The notes beneath the pieces were generated by a model, which ran no database searches, had not been told where the DNA came from, and was given only the letters and a program-made list of their open reading frames with translations. A stretch of DNA of 8,527 nucleotides from CAZVPZ01 sp964629245 (GTDB taxonomy: Archaea > Nanohalarchaeota > Nanosalinia > Nanosalinales > Nanosalinaceae), in assembly GCA_964629245.1 (NCBI GenBank), contig CAZVPZ010000031.1, positions 1 to 8,527 on the forward strand. The letters are read 5' to 3'. Within the stretch, counting starts at the first letter, position 1, and the number at the start of each line of letters is the position of its first letter. Positions 1-6,213 of this stretch are shown here, piece by piece. Position numbers and translations under genes: made by a program.

Positions 1-277
1 CTGAAAGGTTCCAGAGCGCGTTCCCGGTGTTCTTTATCGTTATGTTCATCGCACCGGATGCAGGGTCGCTGGGATCTGTAGAGACGACGGCGACTATAGT
101 ATAATCGGCGTTCCTGATTCTTTCCTGGTCCTCAAGCGCTTTCACGGGGTTCCCTACAAGGCTGTTGAACTGTTCGTAGACCACGCCCACCGCTCCTATA
201 GTAACGAGTATGAGCAGTACGATGGCGATTACCGGTGTGATGCCTTTCCGGCTCCTTCTGAAAACATCTGCTAGCAT
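1..277 (-). CDS. Second pilin/archaellin-like protein, partial (C-terminus beyond window)
   Basis: Reading the minus strand from an ATG at 277 gives 92 residues with no stop before the window edge. The N-terminus is a class III signal peptide: a basic stretch RRSRKG, then a hydrophobic helix starting ITPVIAIVLLILV and running about 18 residues. Prepilin peptidases of the archaeal FlaK/PibD family cut just before such helices, probably after Gly12 here. The remainder, with VKALEDQERIRNADYTI and NITIKNTGNALWNLS, resembles the beta-rich head of archaeal pilins and archaellins; N-I-T and N-L-S are possible N-glycosylation sequons. The start overlaps the end of the upstream pilin gene by 7 bp (271-277), and GGGAG lies about 9 nt before the ATG, so the two are probably translated together. 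FlaF/FlaG-type archaellum component or minor pilin are both possible. The exact subfamily cannot be set from a fragment. Confidence 0.8.
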   Translation of the reverse strand, partial: MLADVFRRSRKGITPVIAIVLLILVTIGAVGVVYEQFNSLVGNPVKALEDQERIRNADYTIVAVVSTDPSDPASGAMNITIKNTGNALWNLS

Positions 278-771
278 GCGCTACCACTCCCCGTGTTGTA
301 GCAGTCGTAGGTATCGGTCGTCCCGTACTGGCCGACAAGCTTGAAAACCACGCTGTCGCCGGAAGGTGGGTAGGGTACAGTGGTGTTAAGGGTAACTATG
401 TCCGATGGACTCAGCTCGAAATCCACCTCCGGTCCTGCCTGGTACTCCCATCCGGTCCCCCCGCTACCTATAGGCGAACCGTCAGCATACATAGTCCAGT
501 ATTTGTCGTCGTCCTCTTCTACCTGGAGGGTTATAGAGCCTGTATTCCGCACCATCATGACTGCATTACCTGTGGAGGGTGACTGGTACATGTGTTCGAT
601 ATTCAGGTCGGATTTGTCCTTCAGTTCCTCCTGCCTTAATTTTTCCTCGAAGCCCTTGGCGGTCTCCTGCTGAGCGTTGATTATAAACGTATAGGCGGCG
701 CCCGCGGCCGCAACACTGATGGTTATCAAGAGTATGGCCGCAATTGTGGGCGTAACTCCTTTACGACTCAT
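271..771 (-). CDS. Type IV pilin / archaellin-like protein with class III signal peptide
   Basis: This 166-aa protein starts MSRKGVTPTIAAILLITISV. A very short basic leader (probable cut after Gly5) is followed by a hydrophobic helix at about residues 6-31, as in archaeal type IV pilins and archaellins, which assemble into extracellular filaments through that helix. Residues 32-57 are a charged helix continuing the stalk. From about 58 the sequence becomes beta-like, with MMVRNTGSITLQV, a segment type typical of archaellin and pilin heads. The head is acidic, has one N-T-T glycosylation sequon (Asn129), and ends with a Cys pair, Cys157 and Cys166. Cys166 is the last residue, so a disulfide closing a terminal loop is plausible. 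The start overlaps the coiled-coil gene by 11 bp and has only a weak SD, suggesting translational coupling. Whether it is an archaellin or an adhesion pilin is not decided; no ATPase or platform gene is visible. Confidence 0.85.
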   Translation of the reverse strand: MSRKGVTPTIAAILLITISVAAAGAAYTFIINAQQETAKGFEEKLRQEELKDKSDLNIEHMYQSPSTGNAVMMVRNTGSITLQVEEDDDKYWTMYADGSPIGSGGTGWEYQAGPEVDFELSPSDIVTLNTTVPYPPSGDSVVFKLVGQYGTTDTYDCYNTGSGSAC

Positions 772-1459
772 CTTCAGAGTTTTCGAAACGGTTTCGGAGT
801 TTTCTCATTCTCTCGTCGGTGGAACCTCCTGACTCACCGGCGCCCTGTTGTCCTGAACCGCTTCTAGAACCTCCGCCGCTGGACTGTGTCTGGCTCATCT
901 TTTGCTGCCGCTGGCCCGAGCGCCCCTGCTGCCTTCCGCCTGACTGACCTCTGGAACGCTCTGGTCGGTTGATGACGCGGTCCTTGTTCTGGGAGTAGTA
1001 CGCCCTCCTCAATGACTGGTTAATCTCGTCCAGCCCGTTCACGATCTGCTGGTTTGAGTCGCGGATATCGTTCACGACCTCGTCCATCCTGTTGCCGATG
1101 GCGTTTGCAATCCTTTCCTGCATGTCGCCGACGAGCTCTCCTTCCATGTCGACCTCTGAAGCATCGCTCAGCAGGTCCATGAAGTCGTTCATGTTGTCGA
1201 CTACTTCGTCCATCTTGTGGGTCAGGTCCTCGACCGAGTTCTTCAGCTCGTGGGTGGACTCCGTCATGTCGTTGACTATCTTCTGGTTTGACTTCATGAT
1301 GTCCAGGACATCACGCACAAGCTCCTGGTTTGCTCCCGTTCCCTGGGAGGCCTGCTCCTGTATTTGATCCATCCTTTTCTCAAGCCTTCTTATCGGTCCG
1401 ATCGGGACTACCTCGTAGTCCTCGCTGTCGTTCCCGATATCCACTTCCTCGTTTGCCAT
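761..1459 (-). CDS. Acidic coiled-coil protein with Gln/Ser/Gly-rich tail, first gene of pilin cluster
   Basis: This 232-aa protein has no signal peptide or membrane segment, so it is probably cytoplasmic. An acidic N-terminus leads into YEVVPIGPIRRLEKRMDQIQ (15-34), which starts a long helical region to about 155 with heptad-like hydrophobic spacing. Two halves share motifs in mirrored order: SNQKIVN (57-63) then MDEVVDNM (83-90), and MDEVVNDI (125-132) then SNQQIVN (135-141). Residues about 166-213 are low complexity (Q, S, G, R), followed by a short charged terminal helix. It overlaps the first pilin gene by 11 bp and has a TATA promoter and AGGAGG SD upstream. FlaC/D/E-type coiled-coil proteins of archaellum motors are a functional precedent, but I cannot establish homology. 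Its place at the head of the operon suggests a role in filament assembly, anchoring or rotation. Product unknown. Confidence 0.85.
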   Translation of the reverse strand: MANEEVDIGNDSEDYEVVPIGPIRRLEKRMDQIQEQASQGTGANQELVRDVLDIMKSNQKIVNDMTESTHELKNSVEDLTHKMDEVVDNMNDFMDLLSDASEVDMEGELVGDMQERIANAIGNRMDEVVNDIRDSNQQIVNGLDEINQSLRRAYYSQNKDRVINRPERSRGQSGGRQQGRSGQRQQKMSQTQSSGGGSRSGSGQQGAGESGGSTDERMRKLRNRFENSEDES

Positions 1460-1470
1460 TCTCGGTAGAA

Positions 1471-1476
1471 CCTCCT
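1471..1476 (-). promoter_or_regulatory. Shine-Dalgarno site of the coiled-coil gene
   Basis: The minus strand reads AGGAGG here, a full match to the archaeal anti-SD core. It lies 11 nt before the ATG at 1459, a rather long spacer. It supports that start and shows the mRNA has a leader. Confidence 0.65.
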
Positions 1477-1502
1477 CTATACAACACAGAATTCCATTTG
1501 CC

Positions 1503-1515
1503 GGTATTTATAACC
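1503..1515 (-). promoter_or_regulatory. TATA box of the coiled-coil/pilin operon
   Basis: The minus strand reads GGTTATAAATACC, containing the strong archaeal TATA form TTATAAAT. Transcription about 25 bp downstream would begin near 1483, leaving a leader of about 24 nt that holds the AGGAGG site. It is in the 89-bp gap after the membrane-protein gene, so the pilin cluster appears to have its own promoter. Confidence 0.65.
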
Positions 1516-1548
1516 TGTGCAAGACAAAGACCGTGGTCGCTATCGAGG

Positions 1549-1869
1549 TTAGCCCAGGTACTTCAGCACGAGACCGAGAACGATTCCCAGTAAAGGGGTG
1601 ATCAGCAGGGGTAGAAAGGCTGCAGAGACCTCTCCGCCGGTGCTCAAGCTCCGATTCCCCTTTCTCAGGTTGACCGATAGATAGATGAACACGCCGGCTA
1701 CTGCCCCAGCCGCGGCAATCGGTCGGGACCCCAGGGAGGCGAGCAGACCGGAAAATGAGGGCGCTGCGAAGATAAGCAGAACACTGATGACGGACAGCAC
1801 CATTCCTCCGGCGATGGCGGCGAGGCTGTAATCAACAAGGGTGTCCCCGAAATCGGATTTACCCGCCAT
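1549..1869 (-). CDS. Small integral membrane protein, three predicted helices, unknown function
   Basis: This 106-aa protein has three hydrophobic segments at about residues 14-36, 50-68 and 82-104, linked by short loops; the loop after helix 2 is basic (NLRKGNR). Helices 1 and 2 are rich in Ala and Gly. I do not recognise a family and see no catalytic motif. The short polar N-terminus has one Lys and two Asp. It lies between the thermosome gene (141-bp gap) and the pilin cluster (89-bp gap), in the same direction, with a TATA-like element of its own about 29 bp before the ATG and no clear SD. It could be a membrane partner of the downstream surface module, since a platform protein would be expected there. 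However, archaeal platform proteins (FlaJ/TadC) are several times longer, so this is only a positional guess. Confidence 0.75.
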   Translation of the reverse strand: MAGKSDFGDTLVDYSLAAIAGGMVLSVISVLLIFAAPSFSGLLASLGSRPIAAAGAVAGVFIYLSVNLRKGNRSLSTGGEVSAAFLPLLITPLLGIVLGLVLKYLG

Positions 1870-1892
1870 ATATGATAGAGATTACTTAGCTG

Positions 1893-1903
1893 GAATAAAA
1901 AAC
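1893..1903 (-). promoter_or_regulatory. TATA-like element, probably giving a leaderless mRNA for the membrane protein
   Basis: The minus strand reads GTTTTTTATTC, an A/T-rich TATA-like sequence centred about 29 bp upstream of the ATG at 1869. Normal archaeal spacing would put the transcription start at or a few bases before the ATG. The bases in between show no SD, consistent with a leaderless transcript. Confidence 0.45.
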
Positions 1904-1929
1904 GGAGGTAAAGTAAAAGAGGATGTGGT

Positions 1930-1954
1930 GGAACGGGATGATCTAAATCGTTCC
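1930..1954 (-). terminator. Inverted repeat after the thermosome gene, possible terminator or operator
   Basis: GGAACG (1930-1935) and CGTTCC (1949-1954) form a perfect 6-bp inverted repeat around a 13-base loop, in the 141-bp gap after the thermosome stop. Reading the minus strand, T-rich sequence (CTCTTTTACTTT) follows about 10-20 bases later, as expected for archaeal termination on T-runs. Because the repeat also lies upstream of the membrane-protein TATA element, a regulator site is an alternative. Confidence 0.3.
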
Positions 1955-2010
1955 TTCCCCATCTAATACCAGATATCTTCTAGGGGGGTGGTTCGTTCGG
2001 ACTTACGTCC

Positions 2011-3684
2011 TCACATCATGCCGCCCATACCACCCATTCCTCCGCCGGGCATCCCGCCTCCTGCAGGAGGTCCGCCACCGGCACCACCTTCATCATCCGA
2101 GGAGAAACCGGAGGCGCTGATGACGTCATCGATACGGAGAATCATCTCCGCAGATTCGCTAGCGCTCTGGATAGCCTGGGTCTTTATCTGCTTCGGCTCT
2201 ACCACGCCCTTTTCGAACAGGGCCTCGGACTTGCCGGAGGTGACGTCGAGTCCGGCCCACTTGTGGCCGTCTTCATGCCGGTTCCTGAGCTCTACCAGCG
2301 AATCGATGGGATCGAATCCCGCGTTCTCTGCGAGTGTCCTGGGGAGTACTTCAAGGGAGTCGGCGAACGCGTTGATAGCGAGCTGTTCGCGCCCGCCTAC
2401 CGAATCCGCGTAAGAGCGGAGTTCACGGGCCAGTTCTACCTCGGTGGCTCCTCCACCGCCTACGACCTGGCCGTTCCTGAGCGCGGACGTGACGCTTCCG
2501 AGGGCGTCCTCCATCGCTCTTTCTATCTCGTCGACAACGTGCTCTGTTCCCCCCCGGATGAGGATAGAAACACTCCTCGCCTCGGGGCAGTCCTGCACGA
2601 AGGTCATCGCGTCGCCGCCTATCTTCTTCTGCCTGACGGTTCCAGCGGTTCCGAGATCGCTTCCCTCTATATCGTCGAGTGATGTTACTATTGAGGCGCC
2701 TGTCGCCCTCGCGAGCTTCTCGATATCGCTGGTGGATACTCTCCTTACCGCGAAGATACCTTTCTTCGCGAGGTAGTGCTGAGCGATATCGTCGATACCT
2801 TTCTGGCAGAGCACGACATTCGCACCAACATCGTCTAACTTCTCGACCATCTCCTTCAGTTGGCCCTCTTCCTGCTCGACGAAAGACTTGAGCTGTGAGG
2901 GGTCGCTGATGTTTATCTCCGCGTCGGTTTCCGTTTCGCGGACCTCGATGGGGGTCTTGAGAAGCGCGATGTTGGCGTCCTCTACCTTGGAGGGCATGTT
3001 GCCGTGTACCTTCTCCTTGTCGAGGATTACGCCCTGTATAAGCTCGGTGTCGTCGACCGTTCCACCCTCTTTCTGCTCCACCTTTATCATGTCCTTGTCT
3101 ATGACCAGGTCACCGTTCTCCTCGTCCGCGACCTGCTTGACCGCCTTGACGGCTATTTCCGCCAGGTATTCCCGGGCGGCTTCCGCGCTCTTTCCTGTCA
3201 TCGCGGTCATCGCGACCTTTTCCAGCACGTCCTCGTCACCGAGCTCTACCTCTTCCGCGATGTCGTCGAGTATCTCGGTGGTCTTGAGCCGTGCGAGCCG
3301 GTAGCCACTTGTTATTATGGTGGGGTGGATCTCCTGGTCGAGCAGGTCTTCTGCCTGCTTCAGGAGTTCTCCCGCGAGGACGACGGCGCTTGTCGTACCA
3401 TCCCCGACCTCTTCTTCTTGGGTCTTTGCGACCTCTACCATCATCTTGGCCGCCGGGTGCTCGAGGTCCATCTCCTCGAGGATCGTGACACCGTCGTTCG
3501 TCACGACGATGTCGCCGACACTGTCGACCATCATCTTGTCCATACCCTTTGGGCCGAGCGTGGTCCTCACGGCCTTTGCAACGGTTTTACATGCAGCGAT
3601 GTTGTTCTCCTGAGCGTCTTCTCCTGTCTGTCTGGTTGCGTCTTCCGACATTATGAAGACTGGCTGTCCGCCTAATCCTACCAT
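2011..3684 (-). CDS. thsA: Thermosome subunit (group II chaperonin)
   Basis: This 557-aa cytosolic chaperonin folds proteins by ATP-driven closure of a double-ring cage with built-in lids. The family pattern runs end to end: LGGQPVF at 4-10, TTLGPKGMDKMMVDS (41-55), NDGVTILEEM (63-72), the nucleotide-binding GDGTT (94-98), an apical domain at about 215-370, VGGGGATEVELA (408-419), and a Gly/Met-rich tail ending GGMGGMM. Asp64, Asp95 and Asp393 (in the MEDAL segment) occupy the expected catalytic positions, so it should be active. I chose the first ATG because LGGQPVF is the normal thermosome N-terminus; the internal Met12 would remove it. AAGGTGA lies 7 nt upstream, with a TATA box before that. 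The protein is strongly acidic, especially in the apical and C-terminal parts. The alpha/beta subunit type cannot be assigned, so the symbol is generic. Confidence 0.97.
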   Translation of the reverse strand: MVGLGGQPVFIMSEDATRQTGEDAQENNIAACKTVAKAVRTTLGPKGMDKMMVDSVGDIVVTNDGVTILEEMDLEHPAAKMMVEVAKTQEEEVGDGTTSAVVLAGELLKQAEDLLDQEIHPTIITSGYRLARLKTTEILDDIAEEVELGDEDVLEKVAMTAMTGKSAEAAREYLAEIAVKAVKQVADEENGDLVIDKDMIKVEQKEGGTVDDTELIQGVILDKEKVHGNMPSKVEDANIALLKTPIEVRETETDAEINISDPSQLKSFVEQEEGQLKEMVEKLDDVGANVVLCQKGIDDIAQHYLAKKGIFAVRRVSTSDIEKLARATGASIVTSLDDIEGSDLGTAGTVRQKKIGGDAMTFVQDCPEARSVSILIRGGTEHVVDEIERAMEDALGSVTSALRNGQVVGGGGATEVELARELRSYADSVGGREQLAINAFADSLEVLPRTLAENAGFDPIDSLVELRNRHEDGHKWAGLDVTSGKSEALFEKGVVEPKQIKTQAIQSASESAEMILRIDDVISASGFSSDDEGGAGGGPPAGGGMPGGGMGGMGGMM

Positions 3685-3691
3685 TGTTTGT

Positions 3692-3698
3692 TCACCTT
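3692..3698 (-). promoter_or_regulatory. Shine-Dalgarno site of the thermosome gene
   Basis: The minus strand reads AAGGTGA, matching the GGTGA part of the archaeal SD consensus, 7 nt before the ATG at 3684. It favours that start over the internal Met12 codon. Confidence 0.65.
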
Positions 3699-3722
3699 GA
3701 AAACATCGGATAGATTGACGCC

Positions 3723-3735
3723 AAATTATAAAAAC
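3723..3735 (-). promoter_or_regulatory. TATA box of the thermosome gene
   Basis: The minus strand reads TTTTTATAATTT in the 72-bp gap between the gatE stop and the thermosome start. Spacing of about 25 bp puts the transcription start near 3703, giving a leader of about 18 nt that contains the AAGGTGA site. The T-run in the same element could also help end transcription arriving from gatE. Confidence 0.6.
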
Positions 3736-3756
3736 ACAACGAAACCTGAAATCTGC

Positions 3757-5601
3757 CTAAGCTCTTTTTCCCAGCTCCTCGCGCAGGATTTCAGAGACGG
3801 TGCTACCGTCCGCTTCCACTCTCTCCATGACAAGTCCCATAAGAGCGCCCTGAGCGTGCATCCCCTGTTTTTCGACCATCTCTGCTTTCTCATCGAGGAC
3901 TTCTTCCACAACGCGGCGTATCTCGTCCTCGCCTGACTTCGACTCGATGACTTTTTCCACAGCTTCCCCGGGGTTGCTCCCTGTCATCGCCTTCATCACT
4001 TCCTCTATATCGCCTTTTTCTATCTTTCTCTCTTCCAATGCGTCGAAAAGTATCCGGTAGTCTTCTTCGTCAAGCTGTCCAACTGCGACCCCATCCGATT
4101 CCAGCCTCGAGTAGATGTTGGTGAAGACGTTCGCCACCAGCCTTGTGTCCGCGGAATCCATGAACTTCTCGAACAGCGAAAGGTTCGTCGACCGTAAGAC
4201 CTGTGATGCCAGCTCCTCTCCTATCTCTTCCGCGTACCGTTCCTCCCGTTCTTCAAGCGTGTCGGGAAGATCCCGGTCTATCTCTCCTATCTTTCCCTCC
4301 TCTATCCTTATCGGAGGTATGTCGGTCTCGGGGTACATCCTGGCGCTCCCGGGGAGGGGGCGGGAGAACGAGGTCGTGAAGTCCTGCTCCGCGTTCCGCG
4401 TTTCCTCGGGGATATCGCCGATCAACAACATCTCGGCCCTGCCTTTTACCGCTTTTGCGGCTTCTCTTGCCTTCTCCTTCGGGCCGGCGAGGATGGCGAC
4501 CACGTCGTCTTCATCTGTGTCGAATACGTCGCACAGCTGGTCGAACTCGTCTTCCAGCTGGTAGCTCTCGATATCCTCGTCGGTGTGTATCATACCCTTC
4601 AGGCCGCGCGACCTGGCGTAGTCGACGAGCTCCTTCGCGACGTACCGTTCACCGGAAATCCGTTGCTTCATCTTTCCGGCCAGCGAGGGAATCTTGACCG
4701 CGTAGACCGCGCCGTCGTTCTCTATAACGGTTGAAACTATCTCGTTTTCCGTATCTTCGAAGACGTGGGTGACGTTATCTGCAACCACCTCGCCTTCTCC
4801 GAGCTCTTCGCCAAGCTCGACCAGGTTTTTCTGCCTCTCGACTTCCAGCTCTATCAGCCTGTCAACGTTTTCGACGTCCTGGAATCCCTTTATCTCGACC
4901 CGCGCACCCTCTTCTATAGAGACGTTGACATCCTGTCTTATGGTCCCGAGCCCCCGCCTCGCTTTTCCCGTGGAGCGCAGGAGCATCCCGAGCTTTTTCG
5001 CGACGTCGCGCGCATGTTCAGGGTTCTCTATCGAGGCGTCCGTCCCGACCTCTATAAGAGGTACACCGAGCCTGCTGAGATCGTAGACTGCGGTATCGTC
5101 TTCCCGCGAGTTTATGCCCGCGGATTCTTCCTCCAGCTCGATATCCTCTATGCTGACCTTTCCTGTCTCTGTCTTGAGTTCACCGTCGAGTCCGACCATC
5201 GCGGTTCTTTGAAAGCCAGAGGTGTTGGAACCGTCGACCACCATCTTCCTCATGACCTGTATCTCGTTGGGAACTTCGGCATCGACCATCCTTGCAAAGG
5301 TCAGCGCGGCCTCTAGCGCTTCGGGGTTGAGCGGGTGAGGCGGCTCCTCGTCTAGTTCGACGAGGCAGTTGTTCCTGGTGTAGTAGTTGTAGATAAACTT
5401 CCTGTCCCGGGCCTCCTCCATCCTCGCGGCTATATCCTTCTCGCCTGTCTCTCCGGCCACTGCCTTCAGGAACCGTTCGGCCCTCGTGTCCGGGTTCTCG
5501 TCTTCGAGGTCGACGGGGCAGTCGCAGAAAAGCTTGGTGGCGGTGTTCAACTGCTGGTGTATCTCTATACCGCACCTGAAGCCGAGTTCTTCGTAGTTCA
5601 T
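3757..5601 (-). CDS. gatE: Glutamyl-tRNA(Gln) amidotransferase subunit E
   Basis: GatE is the tRNA-binding and kinase/transamidase subunit of archaeal GatDE. It phosphorylates the Glu carried by tRNA(Gln) and replaces the phosphate with ammonia supplied by GatD. The protein has 614 aa, close to the usual length of about 620. The GatB/GatE catalytic core shows GIEIHQQLNT (11-20), KLFCDCP (23-29), GLGTIRQDVNVSI (217-229) and VEIKGFQDV (235-243). The archaeal-specific GAD insertion (about 280-400, with IPSLAGK and LKGMIHTDED) separates GatE from GatB. RPLPGSARMYPETD (414-427) follows, then a helical YqeY-like tail to the end. The ATG shares ATGA with the stop of the 109-aa gene (4-bp overlap) and has GGTGAG 5 nt upstream inside that gene, so translation is coupled. 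gatD is at the head of the same run. Confidence 0.97.
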   Translation of the reverse strand: MNYEELGFRCGIEIHQQLNTATKLFCDCPVDLEDENPDTRAERFLKAVAGETGEKDIAARMEEARDRKFIYNYYTRNNCLVELDEEPPHPLNPEALEAALTFARMVDAEVPNEIQVMRKMVVDGSNTSGFQRTAMVGLDGELKTETGKVSIEDIELEEESAGINSREDDTAVYDLSRLGVPLIEVGTDASIENPEHARDVAKKLGMLLRSTGKARRGLGTIRQDVNVSIEEGARVEIKGFQDVENVDRLIELEVERQKNLVELGEELGEGEVVADNVTHVFEDTENEIVSTVIENDGAVYAVKIPSLAGKMKQRISGERYVAKELVDYARSRGLKGMIHTDEDIESYQLEDEFDQLCDVFDTDEDDVVAILAGPKEKAREAAKAVKGRAEMLLIGDIPEETRNAEQDFTTSFSRPLPGSARMYPETDIPPIRIEEGKIGEIDRDLPDTLEEREERYAEEIGEELASQVLRSTNLSLFEKFMDSADTRLVANVFTNIYSRLESDGVAVGQLDEEDYRILFDALEERKIEKGDIEEVMKAMTGSNPGEAVEKVIESKSGEDEIRRVVEEVLDEKAEMVEKQGMHAQGALMGLVMERVEADGSTVSEILREELGKRA

Positions 5602-5927
5602 GGTTTCTCACCGCTGTGTTCCGCGTGAAGGGCTATGGCCTCCTGCCGGAGTGTCAGATCCTTCCTGGGGTCGAGCAGGAAAGGGACAACATGCTCCACC
5701 TTGACCGTGTTACCCAGCGCCTCGTAGGGGTTGCCGCCTGCGAACAGGTAGTCGAGCGATTTCCTGATCCTGCCCTGGTGGTTCTTGGCATATCTTTCTT
5801 TCGCGCTTTTGGAGACCATCTCTGCGGCCTCGGGACTACCGAACCTGTAGAAGTCCCGTGTATTTAGAGGGTTGGAGACTACCTCCTCCCAGAGGAAGTC
5901 GTCTGGATTCACGTAGTCTTCTGCCAT
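5598..5927 (-). CDS. Hypothetical protein, 109 aa, coupled to gatE
   Basis: This 109-aa protein matches no family I recognise. An acidic N-terminal third (MAEDYVNPDDFLWEEV) is followed by a basic helical middle (SKSAKERYAKNHQGRIRKSL, residues 39-58). The last third has conserved-looking segments (NPYEALGNT, VEHVVPFLLDPRKD) and two His near the end. It has no membrane segment or signal peptide. I chose the ATG at 5927: it lies 7 bp after the stop of the 92-aa gene and has AGTGAG 6 nt upstream. An in-frame ATG at 5990 would overlap that gene by 56 bp and add a basic leader unlike the rest. The stop overlaps the gatE start by 4 bp. Position inside a gatD-gatE operon hints at a translation or tRNA-related role, but nothing in the sequence proves it. 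Confidence 0.8.
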   Translation of the reverse strand: MAEDYVNPDDFLWEEVVSNPLNTRDFYRFGSPEAAEMVSKSAKERYAKNHQGRIRKSLDYLFAGGNPYEALGNTVKVEHVVPFLLDPRKDLTLRQEAIALHAEHSGEKP

Positions 5928-5933
5928 TTTGGT

Positions 5934-5939
5934 CTCACT
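5934..5939 (-). promoter_or_regulatory. Shine-Dalgarno site that decides the start of the 109-aa gene
   Basis: The minus strand reads AGTGAG, a one-mismatch version of the GGTGAG used by gatE, 6 nt before the ATG at 5927. It supports this start over the longer reading frame from 5990. Confidence 0.5.
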
Positions 5940-6213
5940 TCCGCGTAATCGAAAGGTTTTCTTCCAGCCAGGTTTTCGCCTCGTTGACATCGCCTCTCTT
6001 TTCGAGCGCCGAGGCCGCCCTCGCCAGCCCGTGCTCCGCGCGTCTATCGGGTGATGTGGGCCGCAAGGTCCAGTGTTCGCCGTCTTTAACCACTTCGTAC
6101 TCTGGCCCTTCCGACGCCACGACTTCCTGGAACAGGTAGTTCGCTACCTCCGCAACTCGGCATGCCTCGCGTTTTTCCCTGTATTCAGGTCGGTATCGTG
6201 GGGTCTCGGACAA
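5935..6213 (-). CDS. Hypothetical protein, 92 aa, TTG start
   Basis: This 92-aa soluble protein of mixed charge has no recognised family. The N-terminal half reads RYRPEYREKREACRVAEVAN, then a probable beta hairpin (YEVVKDGEHWTLRP, 39-52). The C-terminal half is helical (AEHGLARAASALEKRGDVNE, then AKTWLEENL), resembling a TPR- or HEAT-like helix pair, though one pair is too little to call a repeat. No in-frame ATG is available near the start. The TTG at 6213 is chosen because GAGGTGA lies 6 nt before it, one of the best SD matches in the window. The start overlaps the kinase-like gene by 29 bp, and the stop is 7 bp before the next start. Function unknown; co-transcription with gatD and gatE is very likely. 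Confidence 0.7.
   Translation of the reverse strand: MSETPRYRPEYREKREACRVAEVANYLFQEVVASEGPEYEVVKDGEHWTLRPTSPDRRAEHGLARAASALEKRGDVNEAKTWLEENLSITRK

Noticed and set aside
3004..3675. Plus-strand open frame of 223 codons opposite the thermosome gene
   Set aside because: The thermosome assignment on the other strand is secure. The antisense product has no domain-like pattern, and long antisense frames are expected from G/C-rich third positions.
4765..5316. Plus-strand open frame of 183 codons opposite gatE
   Set aside because: It is antisense to conserved GatE motifs and has no SD, promoter or recognisable protein features.
5928..5990. Longer start for the 109-aa gene
   Set aside because: It would overlap the 92-aa gene by 56 bp and add a basic leader (RRKPGWKK...) that is simply the shifted reading of that gene. 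The ATG at 5927 has its own SD.
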